From Ginsengibacter hankyongi (lineage in GTDB: Bacteria > Bacteroidota > Bacteroidia > Chitinophagales > Chitinophagaceae), in assembly GCF_008710285.1 (NCBI RefSeq), contig NZ_VYQF01000008.1, positions 62,001 through 126,000 on the forward strand: a stretch of 64,000 bases of DNA. The letters run 5' to 3'. A model generated the notes under the pieces. The model searched no databases and was not told where the DNA came from. It saw only the letters and a program-made list of their open reading frames with translations. How positions within the stretch are numbered: position 1 is the first letter of the stretch; the number at the start of each line of letters is the position of its first letter. The position numbers and the translations under genes are program-made. Of this stretch, positions 14,530-25,100 are shown piece after piece.

Positions 14530-17298
14530 ATGTTTGAATGGAAACATAAGAAATTGCTGTTGATTGTTTCTCTTGTAATAATAATTGCAGCATCGGCATT
14601 TATTATAAGTGCACGTAACACATCCATCGATTTTAGTACGCAGGTAAAACCTATCTTAAACCAGAATTGCATTACCTGCCATGGCGGTGTAAGGCGGCAG
14701 GGAAATTTTAGTTTACTCTTTCGCTCCGAAGCTTTAAAAAAAACCAAGTCGGGTAAATATGCAATTGTGCCCGGTCATGCAGACCGCAGTGAGATGATTC
14801 GCCGCATTAAATTGACTGATCCTGAAGACCGGATGCCGTATAAACATAAGCCATTAAGCAAAGATGACATTGACATATTAACTAAATGGATCAACCAGGG
14901 AGCAAAGTGGGGAGATCATTGGGCTTATGTGCCCGTAAAAAATGAAGAAGTTCCGGTGCCAAAATCATCTTTCTTTGGTTTAATTCCGGGAAAAAAAATT
15001 GACTGGGTAAAAAATGATATCGATTATTTTATCTACGATAAATTAAAAAAAGAAAATCTGCAGCCCTCGCCTGAAGCGGATAAAGCCACATTATTGCGAA
15101 GAGTTAGTTTGGATATAACGGGATTACCTCCAACAGAAAGCTTAGCGAATCAATTTTTAATTGATAACAGCAACGATGCTTATGAAAAATTAGTTGACTC
15201 ATTGCTCGCCTCACAACACTACGGTGAACGATTTACGTCTATGTGGCTCGACCTTGCCCGTTATGCGGATACAAAAGGTTATGAACGTGACGACAGCCGG
15301 TCCATCTGGCGATACCGCGATTATCTCATTAATGCATTTAATGAAGACAAACCCTATGATCAGTTTTTAATTGAACAATTAGCAGGTGATCTCTTACCCG
15401 GTGCAACTGATGAGCAGTTGATAGCAACTGCCTTCAACCGCAATACAATGACGAATGATGAAGGCGGAACCGACAATGAAGAATTTAGGACTGCGGCAGT
15501 TATCGACAGGGTGAATACAACCTGGCAGGCATTAATGGGTACTACGTTTGCCTGTGTGCAATGTCACAGCCATCCCTATGATCCATTTAAACATGAAGAG
15601 TATTATAAGTTTCTTGCTTTTTATAATGACACAAGGGATGAAGACACGCAGGCAGATTATCCCTTGCTGCGCACCTACAAAAAAGAAGACAGTGCCAAAC
15701 TGATCCATCTTGTAGATTGGTTTAATAAGAATGGTTATAAACAAAGAGCTGAAGAAATCTATACATTTTTAAAAACCTGGCAGCCGGCAATAAATTCACT
15801 TACGGCAGATTCATTTGTAAACAGTGAATTGAGTGATACCAAATGGCTCATCTTTCGTAACCACGCCATAGCCCGTTTAAAGAAAGTTGACCTGGAACAA
15901 AAGAGTGAATTAATATACCGGTTCAATGCCTTTACTAGCGATGGAGTGTACACGATTCATTTAGACCGGCCCGATGGCCCCGTTTTAAAGACTATTGCAG
16001 TTCAAAAAACAAAAGCCTGGACAATTACCAGTGTGAATTTTCCTGTGGCTTCAGGTGTGCATGATCTATATCTCACTTACATTAATCCTGGTTTAAAAAA
16101 ACCAGATGCCAGCGGAATGATATTCGATTGGTTTTATTTTACACAACCGTTGCCGGGAAATGATAAAGAAGGATATGTCGAAGTAAAAAAAACATTTTGG
16201 GAATTATTAAATGCTAGTGTTGAAACAACACCTGTGATGATGGACAACCCAATGGATATGCACCGCACCACCCATGTTTTTGTAAAAGGAAACTGGTTGG
16301 TAAAAGGAGATGTAGTGGAACCCGGTGTACCGGAGTCGCTGAATCCGTTTCCCAACAAGGCTCCACGAAACCGATTGGGCATGGCATTGTGGTTAACCAG
16401 TAAACAAAACCCGTTAACTGCAAGAACAATGGTGAACAGAATATGGGAACAACTCTTTGGAAAAGGACTGGTAGAAACTTTGGAAGATATGGGAACACAG
16501 GGAGCTGTCCCTACACACAGGGAGCTGCTTGATTATCTTTCGTGGCATTTTATGAATGACTATAAGTGGAGTGTAAAAAAATTAATAAAAGAAATAGTAT
16601 TGTCTGCCACATATCGCCAGGATGCAAGAGTGACAAAAGAATTGGCGGAAAAGGATCCTTTCAATAATTATTATGCCAGAGGCTCACGGGTAAGGCTATC
16701 CGCAGAAGAGATCCATGACCAGGCGCTTGCTGTAAGCGGATTATTAAGTGAAAAAATGTTTGGCCCAAGTGTAATGCCATGGCAGCCAGCCGGCATCTGG
16801 CTTTCACCCTGGAGCGGGCAATACTGGGTAAACAGCAAAGACGGAGATCAATACAGGCGGGCCGTTTATACTTATTGGAAACGCACAGCGCCATATCCGG
16901 CTATGATAAGTTTTGACGGCGCCTCCCGTGAAGCGTGTATGGCCAGGCGTATTGTTACCAATACCCCTTTACAGGCACTCGTTACCTTAAATGATTCATT
17001 TTATTTGGATGCATCAAGACATTTTGCCTATCGCATGATTGAAAAGGCGGGAATAAAAGATGTTGCAAAAACGATCCAGTGCGGTTATCAAATGGCATTG
17101 GAAAAACCCATTACACCACCTAAACTGGCAGCACTTGAAAAACTATACAAGAAAGCTTATAATGAGTTTGCAAAAAATGAAGAAAAAACCTGTGAACTTA
17201 TCGGTGAAAAGAATGAACATGATAATCCTGAAACGGCGTCTTTGGTAATTGTTGCAAATGCAATCTTAAATTTGGATGAGCTGATAACAAAGAATTAA
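14530..17298 (+). CDS. PSCyt1-DUF1549-DUF1553 protein with a CBM6-like insert
   Basis: A 922-residue protein of the type abundant in Planctomycetes and some Bacteroidota. It has an N-terminal membrane helix (~8-28), then a cytochrome c-like PSCyt1 domain with heme motif CITCH at residues 47-51. DUF1549 (~170-375) contains a second CVQCH at about 342-346. A segment at ~455-545 (FNAFTSDGVYTIHLDR… GVHDLYLTYINPG) resembles a carbohydrate-binding CBM6 beta-sandwich. DUF1553 follows at ~635-895, with LTARTMVNRIWEQLFG. It probably acts in the periplasm in a redox process linked to carbohydrate or other organic substrates. It is the first gene of a four-gene cassette. Confidence 0.88.
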   Translation: MFEWKHKKLLLIVSLVIIIAASAFIISARNTSIDFSTQVKPILNQNCITCHGGVRRQGNFSLLFRSEALKKTKSGKYAIVPGHADRSEMIRRIKLTDPEDRMPYKHKPLSKDDIDILTKWINQGAKWGDHWAYVPVKNEEVPVPKSSFFGLIPGKKIDWVKNDIDYFIYDKLKKENLQPSPEADKATLLRRVSLDITGLPPTESLANQFLIDNSNDAYEKLVDSLLASQHYGERFTSMWLDLARYADTKGYERDDSRSIWRYRDYLINAFNEDKPYDQFLIEQLAGDLLPGATDEQLIATAFNRNTMTNDEGGTDNEEFRTAAVIDRVNTTWQALMGTTFACVQCHSHPYDPFKHEEYYKFLAFYNDTRDEDTQADYPLLRTYKKEDSAKLIHLVDWFNKNGYKQRAEEIYTFLKTWQPAINSLTADSFVNSELSDTKWLIFRNHAIARLKKVDLEQKSELIYRFNAFTSDGVYTIHLDRPDGPVLKTIAVQKTKAWTITSVNFPVASGVHDLYLTYINPGLKKPDASGMIFDWFYFTQPLPGNDKEGYVEVKKTFWELLNASVETTPVMMDNPMDMHRTTHVFVKGNWLVKGDVVEPGVPESLNPFPNKAPRNRLGMALWLTSKQNPLTARTMVNRIWEQLFGKGLVETLEDMGTQGAVPTHRELLDYLSWHFMNDYKWSVKKLIKEIVLSATYRQDARVTKELAEKDPFNNYYARGSRVRLSAEEIHDQALAVSGLLSEKMFGPSVMPWQPAGIWLSPWSGQYWVNSKDGDQYRRAVYTYWKRTAPYPAMISFDGASREACMARRIVTNTPLQALVTLNDSFYLDASRHFAYRMIEKAGIKDVAKTIQCGYQMALEKPITPPKLAALEKLYKKAYNEFAKNEEKTCELIGEKNEHDNPETASLVIVANAILNLDELITKN

Positions 17299-17320
17299 AT
17301 TGATTGATAAAAATGAATAA

Positions 17321-17436
17321 CACGAATTTGATGCACGAATTACACGAATTAAAAAAAATAACTACAACGTGATCGCTTACACGCTTTTAAAAGTTTTTGC
17401 ATTAATTCGTGTAATTCGTATTCTTTAAAATTCGTG
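17321..17436. repeat. Nested inverted repeat (intergenic cruciform)
   Basis: ACGAATTACACGAATTAA at 17335-17352 is the exact reverse complement of 17402-17419. A second pair, CACGAATTT at 17321-17329 and AAATTCGTG at 17428-17436, encloses it. The unit is built from AATTCGTG words and lies between the DUF1549 and DUF1501 genes, starting 23 bases after the first stop codon. It could be a mobile-repeat remnant or an mRNA hairpin that tunes expression within the cassette. Confidence 0.75.
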
Positions 17437-17452
17437 CAATAGATAAAAAATT

Positions 17453-18964
17453 ATGACACAAAAAGAATTACATCTTCAGCGGTTAGTGAATGAGGCAAAT
17501 AAAAAAGCCTTACAGTTTTACAGCCGGCGTCATTTTATAAAAGAAAGTGCCATGGGTTTTGGTGCACTGGCATTAGCGTCTATGCTGCACAGTTGTGGCC
17601 TTGGTTCATCTTCAACCAGCAACAATATTGTTTTTGATCCTGCACATCCCTTAGAGCCGAAATTGCCGATGTTTCCGGGCAAGGCAAAAAGTGTAATTTA
17701 TTTACACATGGCGGGCGCTCCGTCTCAACTGGAATTATTTGATTACAAACCAGACCTTATGAAGCTGGATGGACAGGATTGTCCTAAGTCCCTATTGGAA
17801 GGAAAGAGATTTGCTTTCATCCGCGGCGTTCCGAAGATGTTGGGTCCACAAGCTGCGTTTGCGCAACATGGTGAGAGCCGTGCATGGGTAAGCGAAAACA
17901 TGCCGCACTTAGCAACCATTGTAGATGAAATTACTTTTTTAAAAGCATGTACTACCGATCAGTTTAATCATGCACCGGCACAATTATTAGTGCATACAGG
18001 CGGACCGCGTTTAGGGCGGCCAAGTCTTGGTTCCTGGGCTACCTATGGATTGGGAACTGAAAATCAGAACCTGCCGGGCTTCGTTGTTTTAACTTCCGGC
18101 GGTAAATTTCCGGATGCAGGAAAAAGCGTGTGGGGCAGCGGCTTTCTGCCTTCTGTTTACCAGGGCGTGCAATGCAGAAGCGAAGGAGATCCGGTATTGT
18201 TTATTAAAGATCCTAACGGAATGGATAGAGATTTACGCAAAGCTTCTATTGATGCAATTAATGACGTGAATCAACAGGAATACAAAGAATTTAAAGACCA
18301 GGAAATCTTATCAAGAATTGCGCAATACGAGATGGCTTATAAAATGCAGATCTCCGTTCCTGACGTAATGAACATAAATGATGAACCTGATTATATTCAT
18401 GAAATGTATGGTACCAAACCTAATGTTGCGTCATTTGCTAATAATGTTTTGTTAGCAAGAAAATTGGTGGAGAAAGGAGTCAGGTTTGTCCAGTTATTCG
18501 ATTGGGGTTGGGATAGTCATGGTACAGATGCAAGTTTAGCCATAGACGTTGGCTTTATTAATAAATGCCGTCAGGTAGATAAATCCATTACTGCCCTTAT
18601 ATTAGATTTAAAACAAAGAGGTCTGCTTGATGAAACGTTAGTGGTTTGGGGCGGGGAATTTGGAAGAACCCCCATGATGGAAAACAGGGAAGGAAAACCT
18701 AATCCTTTTAAAGGAAGAGATCATCATGTAAGTGCATTTACCATTTGGATGGCAGGCGGTGGAATAAAAAAAGGATACACGTATGGTGAAACCGATGAAA
18801 TTGGTTACTATCCTGTAAGTGGCGCCGTTACACCGTTTGACGTACAGGCTACCATATTGAACCAGCTTGGATTTGACCATGAAAAATTTACCTATAATTT
18901 CCAGGGAAGGCCTTATAGATTAACGGATGTATCAGGCAAAGTGATTGATGAAATTATAGCATAA
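17453..18964 (+). CDS. DUF1501 family protein, Tat-exported
   Basis: A 503-residue protein of the sulfatase/alkaline-phosphatase-like DUF1501 family. The N terminus has a twin-arginine motif (SRRHFIKE, near residues 24-31) and a hydrophobic stretch, so it should be exported folded, consistent with a bound cofactor or metal. Family features visible are IYLHMAGAPSQLELFDYKP, the FNHAPAQLLVHTGG region, and the C-terminal VVWGGEFGRTPMMENREGKPNPFKGRDHH block with clustered Asp/His candidate metal ligands. It partners the DUF1549/DUF1553 protein, as it does in Planctomycetes. The substrate is unknown. Confidence 0.88.
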   Translation: MTQKELHLQRLVNEANKKALQFYSRRHFIKESAMGFGALALASMLHSCGLGSSSTSNNIVFDPAHPLEPKLPMFPGKAKSVIYLHMAGAPSQLELFDYKPDLMKLDGQDCPKSLLEGKRFAFIRGVPKMLGPQAAFAQHGESRAWVSENMPHLATIVDEITFLKACTTDQFNHAPAQLLVHTGGPRLGRPSLGSWATYGLGTENQNLPGFVVLTSGGKFPDAGKSVWGSGFLPSVYQGVQCRSEGDPVLFIKDPNGMDRDLRKASIDAINDVNQQEYKEFKDQEILSRIAQYEMAYKMQISVPDVMNINDEPDYIHEMYGTKPNVASFANNVLLARKLVEKGVRFVQLFDWGWDSHGTDASLAIDVGFINKCRQVDKSITALILDLKQRGLLDETLVVWGGEFGRTPMMENREGKPNPFKGRDHHVSAFTIWMAGGGIKKGYTYGETDEIGYYPVSGAVTPFDVQATILNQLGFDHEKFTYNFQGRPYRLTDVSGKVIDEIIA

Positions 18965-18986
18965 TATTTTTAACCTCAATTTATAC

Positions 18987-19922
18987 ATGAAACAAAACAG
19001 GAGAAAATTTATCGAAACAACTGCATCAGCAACTGCCGCAATAATGTTTGCGTCTATGGCAACATTTGCAGATTCAAAAACGTCAAAAGAAAATATGAAT
19101 AAAAATTTTGAGTTAAAACTTTTAGCCACTAACTGGGGCTTTGAAGGTAGCCTGGATAGCTATTGTGATAAAGTGAAAAAAGCAGGATATGATGGGATAG
19201 AAATCTGGTGGCCCATGGAGAAAAAAGGCCAGGATGAATTATTTACTGCATTAAAAAAATATAGTCTTGAAGTTGGATTTCTTTGTGGTGCACAACAAAG
19301 TAATTATAATGAGCATCTTCAATTCTTCAAACAGATGACAGATGCGGCTGCAACAAATAATATTCAAAAGCCATTATACATCAACTGTCACTCCGGTAGA
19401 GATTATTTTAGTTATGAAGAGAACATCGTTTTTATTGATCATACGATGCAACTTTCAAAAAAAACAGGTATTCCCATTTATCATGAAACGCATCGTTCCC
19501 GTATGTTATTTGCAGCGCCGGTAGCAAAGCAATACATGCAAAAAATTCCTGAGTTAAGGATCACATTTGATGTATCGCATTGGTGCAATGTAAGTGAAAC
19601 TTTGTTGCAGGATCAGCCCGAGACTTTAGCGCTTGCGACTGAAAGAGCAGATCATATTCACGCGAGGATTGGACACCCTGAAGGGCCACAGGTAAATGAT
19701 CCACGGGCTCCTGAATGGGAAACAGCACTAAATGCCCATCTTGCATGGTGGGATGAAATAGTAAGCCGCAAAAAGAAAGCAGGAGAGCGTTTAACCATTC
19801 TTACAGAATTTGGCCCTGCAGATTATATGCCTACTATGCCGTATACGCGGCAACCGTTAGCCGATCAATGGGGGATAAATGTTTATATGATGAATTTACT
19901 TCGTAAAAGATATGCATCGTAA
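18987..19922 (+). CDS. Sugar phosphate isomerase/epimerase-like TIM barrel, exported
   Basis: A 311-residue protein with a Tat-like leader (RRKFIET near residues 5-11, then an Ala-rich hydrophobic run) and an AP endonuclease 2 / xylose isomerase-like TIM barrel. Typical strands and metal-ligand motifs are YDGIEIWWP, the YHETHRSR segment, ITFDVSHWC and HIHARIGHPEGPQ with paired His, and LTEFGPADY. It is predicted to isomerise or epimerise a sugar, or to act on related polyols, in the periplasm. It starts 22 bases after the DUF1501 gene and belongs to the same cassette. Confidence 0.85.
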   Translation: MKQNRRKFIETTASATAAIMFASMATFADSKTSKENMNKNFELKLLATNWGFEGSLDSYCDKVKKAGYDGIEIWWPMEKKGQDELFTALKKYSLEVGFLCGAQQSNYNEHLQFFKQMTDAAATNNIQKPLYINCHSGRDYFSYEENIVFIDHTMQLSKKTGIPIYHETHRSRMLFAAPVAKQYMQKIPELRITFDVSHWCNVSETLLQDQPETLALATERADHIHARIGHPEGPQVNDPRAPEWETALNAHLAWWDEIVSRKKKAGERLTILTEFGPADYMPTMPYTRQPLADQWGINVYMMNLLRKRYAS

Positions 19923-19989
19923 GGTACGAGGTAACAATTGTGTGATGTACTCACTACTCACTACTCATAACTGACAACTCACCACTGAT
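19923..19989. repeat. Simple-sequence spacer of ACTCACTACTCA words
   Basis: The short gap contains near-tandem ACTCACTACTCA, CTCATAACTGACAACTCACCACT. No gene or stable hairpin is visible. Such low-complexity spacers can be slipped-strand sites or decayed repeats. Confidence 0.4.
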
Positions 19990-21402
19990 ATGTTCTTAAC
20001 CATAACCGAGTTTATTGGCCGTTTTCATGTACTGCTGGTACATCTGCCCATTGGATTTTTATTGATCGGTTTATTATTGCAATGGATTTCATCTACAGAA
20101 AAATATAATGTTTCCAAAGAAGTAATTACCGTGATAATATTCTGTGGAATGATTGCTGCTATTTTTTCGTGTATTACCGGTTACCTGTTATCATTAAGCG
20201 GGGATTATGATGAAGGGCTTGTAGGCTGGCACATGTGGATGGGCATTAGTGTTGCGTCCATTTCATTCCTGTTGTATGTAAGAATAAAATTCGGGCAAAT
20301 TGATATTTGGTATAAAGTTTTATCTGTTGCTTTACTGGTAGCAATTACTATTACCGGCCATCTCGGAGGTTCATTAACTCATGGTTCAGATTATCTTACT
20401 GCTCCGCTGTCTGATTCAACGGATTCTGTTGTTATTCCAAGAAAAATAATACCCAACATCGAAGAAGCAAATGTTTATGGAGATGTGATTCAACCGATGT
20501 TGCAGACAAGATGCTACAGTTGTCACGGAGCAAAAAAACAAAAGAATAATTTACGTCTCGATGATCCTCAATGGATATTAAAAGGAGGAAAACATGGGGC
20601 CATCCTCAATTCCAATCCTGAAGAAAGTAAATTGCTGAAACGGATATTGCTGCCTCGTGAGGATGATGACCACATGCCACCAAAACAAAAACCTCAACTG
20701 AATGAAAAAGAAATTGCGTTAATACATTGGTGGATTGATGAAGGAGCAGATTTCAATAAAAAAGTCAAAGATTTAAAACAACTTGAATTGATAAAACCTT
20801 ATTTGCTCGAATTGCAAAGCGATCATGCTGAAGAAAAAAAAGCCATCCCTATCATTCCAACCGAACCGGTTGAAAAGGCTGATGAGAAAAATTTGCAGCC
20901 TTTAATAGATAAAGGAGCAATCATAATTCCTGTCTCGAAAAACTCTAATTACCTTATGGCCAACTTTGTTTCTGCAATAAATATCACAGACGAAGACATA
21001 AAGTTATTGCGGTCTATAAGAAAACAATTGGCGTGGTTAAAGTTAAATGACACCGGAATCAGCGACAGCGCCTTATCAGTCATTGGTCAATGCACCAATC
21101 TTACGTTGCTGCAATTGAATAATACAAAGATTACTGATAAAGGTTTGGGGCTGATTAAAAGTTTAAATAAACTGCAATCGCTCAGCCTTGTGGGAACAAA
21201 AGTAACAGCAAAAGGAGTTATTCAATTACAATCAATAAAAGGGTTACAATCAATTTATTTGTATCAAACAGGAGTAAATAAAAATGACTGGCCGGCACTA
21301 AAGAAAGCTTTTCCTAAAACGGAGATAGATAGTGGAGGATATGTAGTTCCATTGTTGGCTACTGATACAACAATTGTGAAGGCGCCAAAAGCAGCTAAAT
21401 AA
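19990..21402 (+). CDS. DUF2231-like membrane protein with PSCyt1 cytochrome domain and leucine-rich repeats
   Basis: A 470-residue fusion. The first ~140 residues form four membrane helices of a DUF2231-like module (HVLLVHLPIGFLLIGLLLQW, then a GHLGGSLTHG loop with conserved His). A PSCyt1 domain follows (~160-260) with heme motif CYSCH and the family ending DDDHMPPKQKPQLNEKE. The C-terminal third has leucine-rich repeats of the LxxLxLxxTxIxDxGL kind (LTLLQLNNTKITDKGL and neighbours). It probably anchors the cassette to the inner membrane and passes electrons. It closes the four-gene cassette after a 67-base gap. Confidence 0.82.
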   Translation: MFLTITEFIGRFHVLLVHLPIGFLLIGLLLQWISSTEKYNVSKEVITVIIFCGMIAAIFSCITGYLLSLSGDYDEGLVGWHMWMGISVASISFLLYVRIKFGQIDIWYKVLSVALLVAITITGHLGGSLTHGSDYLTAPLSDSTDSVVIPRKIIPNIEEANVYGDVIQPMLQTRCYSCHGAKKQKNNLRLDDPQWILKGGKHGAILNSNPEESKLLKRILLPREDDDHMPPKQKPQLNEKEIALIHWWIDEGADFNKKVKDLKQLELIKPYLLELQSDHAEEKKAIPIIPTEPVEKADEKNLQPLIDKGAIIIPVSKNSNYLMANFVSAINITDEDIKLLRSIRKQLAWLKLNDTGISDSALSVIGQCTNLTLLQLNNTKITDKGLGLIKSLNKLQSLSLVGTKVTAKGVIQLQSIKGLQSIYLYQTGVNKNDWPALKKAFPKTEIDSGGYVVPLLATDTTIVKAPKAAK

Positions 21403-21451
21403 CACTTAAGGTTAAACGTACCTTTATATTGTACAGGTTTTCAATAATTTT

Positions 21452-21979
21452 TTATGCAACCATTGTTTCAGGTAAGCTTCGAAGGTGAACATACCATTCA
21501 TCTGCTTTTTCAACAAATCTTTCCGTAGTATTTTCAACAGTTTGAACTTTGAGGCCGTTACTAATTTTGCTCAAGACTTTATATCGTTCAATTTTGGCTA
21601 TTTTATTAAGTGGGATGGATAGCTCGTGATTTTGAATATTAAGCTTATGAGATTTAAAAATTAAACACCTATTAGTTAAATATAGTTTTCCGCCAACTCC
21701 TTCAGCCCCTTTGAAATGATTTGCCGGTGTTTGAAAGATTATTTGCTCATCTTCATCAAGATCAATTTTTGTTGAATTATTTCCAAACGCGGATGACTTG
21801 AACTTTTCCATTAAGAAGACGAACACAAGTCCTCCAATTGTTCCTGAAAGAATTCCTACTACAATAATTCCCATAATTTCAGTAGTTGTGTGAATGTTAG
21901 TAGACACAAGATGTTCTGAAATCAATACAATAGCCGTAAATATTCCAAAAAAAAGTCCTGATTTAATTTTACTACTCAT
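21452..21979 (-). CDS. Membrane protein with GRAM/PH-like domain
   Basis: A 175-residue protein. Two N-terminal membrane helices (~7-25 and ~35-58) precede a soluble domain (~75-170). That domain has the PH/GRAM-like pattern EQIIFQTPANHFKG… GGKLYLTNRCLIFKSHK… ISIPLNKIAKIERY, typical of bacterial GRAM-like proteins. The function is unknown; such domains often bind lipids or partner proteins at the cytoplasmic face. It is a single gene, convergent with the cytochrome cassette. Confidence 0.65.
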   Translation of the reverse strand: MSSKIKSGLFFGIFTAIVLISEHLVSTNIHTTTEIMGIIVVGILSGTIGGLVFVFLMEKFKSSAFGNNSTKIDLDEDEQIIFQTPANHFKGAEGVGGKLYLTNRCLIFKSHKLNIQNHELSIPLNKIAKIERYKVLSKISNGLKVQTVENTTERFVEKADEWYVHLRSLPETMVA

Positions 21980-22182
21980 GATAAATATTGATAAGGATCC
22001 AAAAAAATAATGATCAAATTTATATAACCTGATCCGGATTACGGATACGAAGTTGCTACCATTAACGTTTTAGTTATATAGTAATTCCCAAATTCAAAAA
22101 ATAATACAAAAGTGCATTTGCCTGTCCTTATTCAACTTCCATTCATAAATACTAATTTTAGTGATTCTAAAATCCGAACTGA

Positions 22183-25100
22183 TTGAATTCCCAAAGAATA
22201 TACCTCCTTATTATTTTACTGTTGCTTCTTGAGGATGGCTTTTCTCAAATTACCTCGGAACATTTTTCTAATCTCAGGAGAAAATATATTGCTGTTAAAA
22301 TAAATCCCGTTCACTTCGACAGCAGCAGCATCATTCCCAACACCGTTTCTGTTGCAGGTATTTCCAACGATTCTTTTCATATTGATTATGTAAATGCGCT
22401 TATAACATTTACTACTGTTCATGTACCCGACAGCGTTTATATTACTTACCGGGTTTTCCCTTTCAGGTTAAATAATGTTGTCCGCCATTTTAATTATGAT
22501 AGTATCAGGTTCAATTTTGAAAAAGAAAAGCCTTTCGTTTTTAAAAATAACCAGGCTCAAACGAATAAGGTTATAGATTTTGGAAACATAAACTATAATG
22601 GGAGTATTGGCCGCGGAATTTCATTTGGTAACAGCCAGGATGCCGTGGTAAATTCTACTTTAAATCTCCAGTTGAATGGATATATTGGAGACAGCCTTGA
22701 ACTAACGGCTGCCATAAGCGATAATAATATCCCTATTCAGCCGGAGGGAAATACACAGAATCTTCACGATTTTGACAGGATATTTATGCAAATAAAAAAG
22801 CATGGATGGCAGGCTAACTTTGGGGACATTGATATCAGGCAAAGCCAGAATTACTTTCTGAAGTTTTATACACGATTGCAGGGCGCATCATTTATAACAG
22901 ATAATAAAATAGGTAAAAATTCAACCAACTCGTTATTAGTAAGCGGCGCTATTGCTAAAGGAAAATTTAACCGTAATGTAATTACGCCACTTGAAGGGAA
23001 CCAGGGGCCCTACCGTCTTTCGGGAGCTAACGGCGAATTATTTTTTACAGTGCTTGCAGGAACTGAGCGGGTTTTTATAGACGGGCAATTACTTACAAGA
23101 GGAGAGGACCAGGACTACATTATTGATTATAATACTGCCGAGATAACGTTTACGGCTAAACGGTTAATTACAAAAGACAGCAGGATACAGGTAGAGTTTG
23201 AATATTCTGACAGGAATTACCTTAATTCCCTTTTGTATGCAAATGATGAAATGAGTTTAGGGAAAAAGTTAAAACTGACTGTTGGTGCTTATTCCAACAC
23301 AGATGCAAAAAATTCTTCGATCAATCAATCGCTCGATGCTAATCAGAAACAATTTCTTTCGCAAATAGGAAACAACACGGACAGCGCTTTGTATCCTGAT
23401 GCGGTTCGGGATACTTTTTCCGTTGATAAAATATTATATAAAAAAATTGATACGGTATATAACGGAATTCATGATTCTATTTATGTTTATTCGGTGAGTA
23501 AAACTGATACATTATACAATCTTTCTTTTACGAGTGTAGGTTTTGGAAAAGGGAATTATGTACAGGCAACCGGTAATGCAAATGGCCAGGTGTTTGTGTG
23601 GGTGCAGCCGGTAAATGGTGTTCCACAGGGTACGTGGGAGCCGGTAGTTTTACTGGTTACCCCGAAGAAACAGCAATTGATAACAGTGGGCGCACAATAT
23701 TTTATTAATGATAAATCCTATATAAAAACCGAAGTGGCATTGAGCCATTACGATCCAAATACTTTTTCATTATTAGATAAAAATCAGGAAAATGGCGTTG
23801 CCGGTAAGTTTGAATATACAACGCAGCAAAACGTTTTGCGTAATCTTCAGAAAGATCTCACTTTGCAAAGCAGTGTTATTTACGAATACGTGCAGGACAG
23901 GTTTAAGCCAATTGAGAGACTGCGAAGTGTAGAGTTTAACCGTGACTGGAGTCTGCCTTTTAATGCGCCTGCTGCAACAGAAAATTTAATAACGGGTTCT
24001 TTTCAGTTACATGACGGTAAAAATAATTACGTGCATTATGAATTAACAAATTATAACCGGAGCGATAATTATAATGGTATCCGTAATTCAATTGATCATG
24101 TTATGCTGCTGAAAGGATGGAAAGTAGCCGATAAATTTTATATAACCTATATCAATAGCAGCACCCGAAAAGGGTCTTACTTACGGCCATCTATAGACGT
24201 TTCCAGGAAATTTGCTGCATTAAAAGATATAACCGTTGGCGGAAGTTTTTCTGCGGAGAATGATCAGCAACGCAATAAGCAATCTGATACACTAATGGCG
24301 GAAAGCTTTGCATTTAACCTGTGGCAGGCGTATTTGAAATCATCAGAAAAAAAACCAAACCGGTGGGGTATAACTTATTTTACAAGAATCAATAAAATTC
24401 CTTTACAAAAAGATTTAATTACAGGTGATAAGAGCCAGAACGTTAGTCTGATTACTGAATTTTTAAAAAATGAAAATCACCAGTTTAAATTAAATGTAAG
24501 CTATAGAAAATTAAATGTATTTAACCAGGGGGCCATCAATGAAAAAAGTGATCAAAGCCTTTTAGGCAGGGCAGAATATGCCGTGCATGAATGGAATGGG
24601 TTGCTTACGGGAAATGTGTTATATGAAGTGGGATCAGGCCAGGAGCAAAAGACAGAATACACTTATATAAAGGTTCCTGCGCCGCAGGGATATTATACCT
24701 GGAACGATTATAACGGTGACGGTATCCCGCAGTTAAATGAATTTGAGATTGCCATTTACCCGGATCAAAAAACATGGATAAGAATTTTAACTCCCACGAA
24801 CCAATATGTAAAAGCAAATTACCTGCAGTTTAATTATAACGTCGGCATTAATCCATCAGCACTTGCCAAAAATATTGTAACTAATAAGCTGGTAAAATTT
24901 ATTAACAGGTTCAGTACTAATTCTTCTTTACAGGTAAATAAGAAAGAACTTGCGGGCAATAAATCAGTTGAGTTTAACCCGTTTGGTAAGAACCTGGTTG
25001 ATACCACGTTAATATCGCTAACTTCTTTTTTATCCAACACATTATATTTTAACCGTAAAAGCATTAAGTGGGGAATTGATATTACGCACCGCCTCAACAC

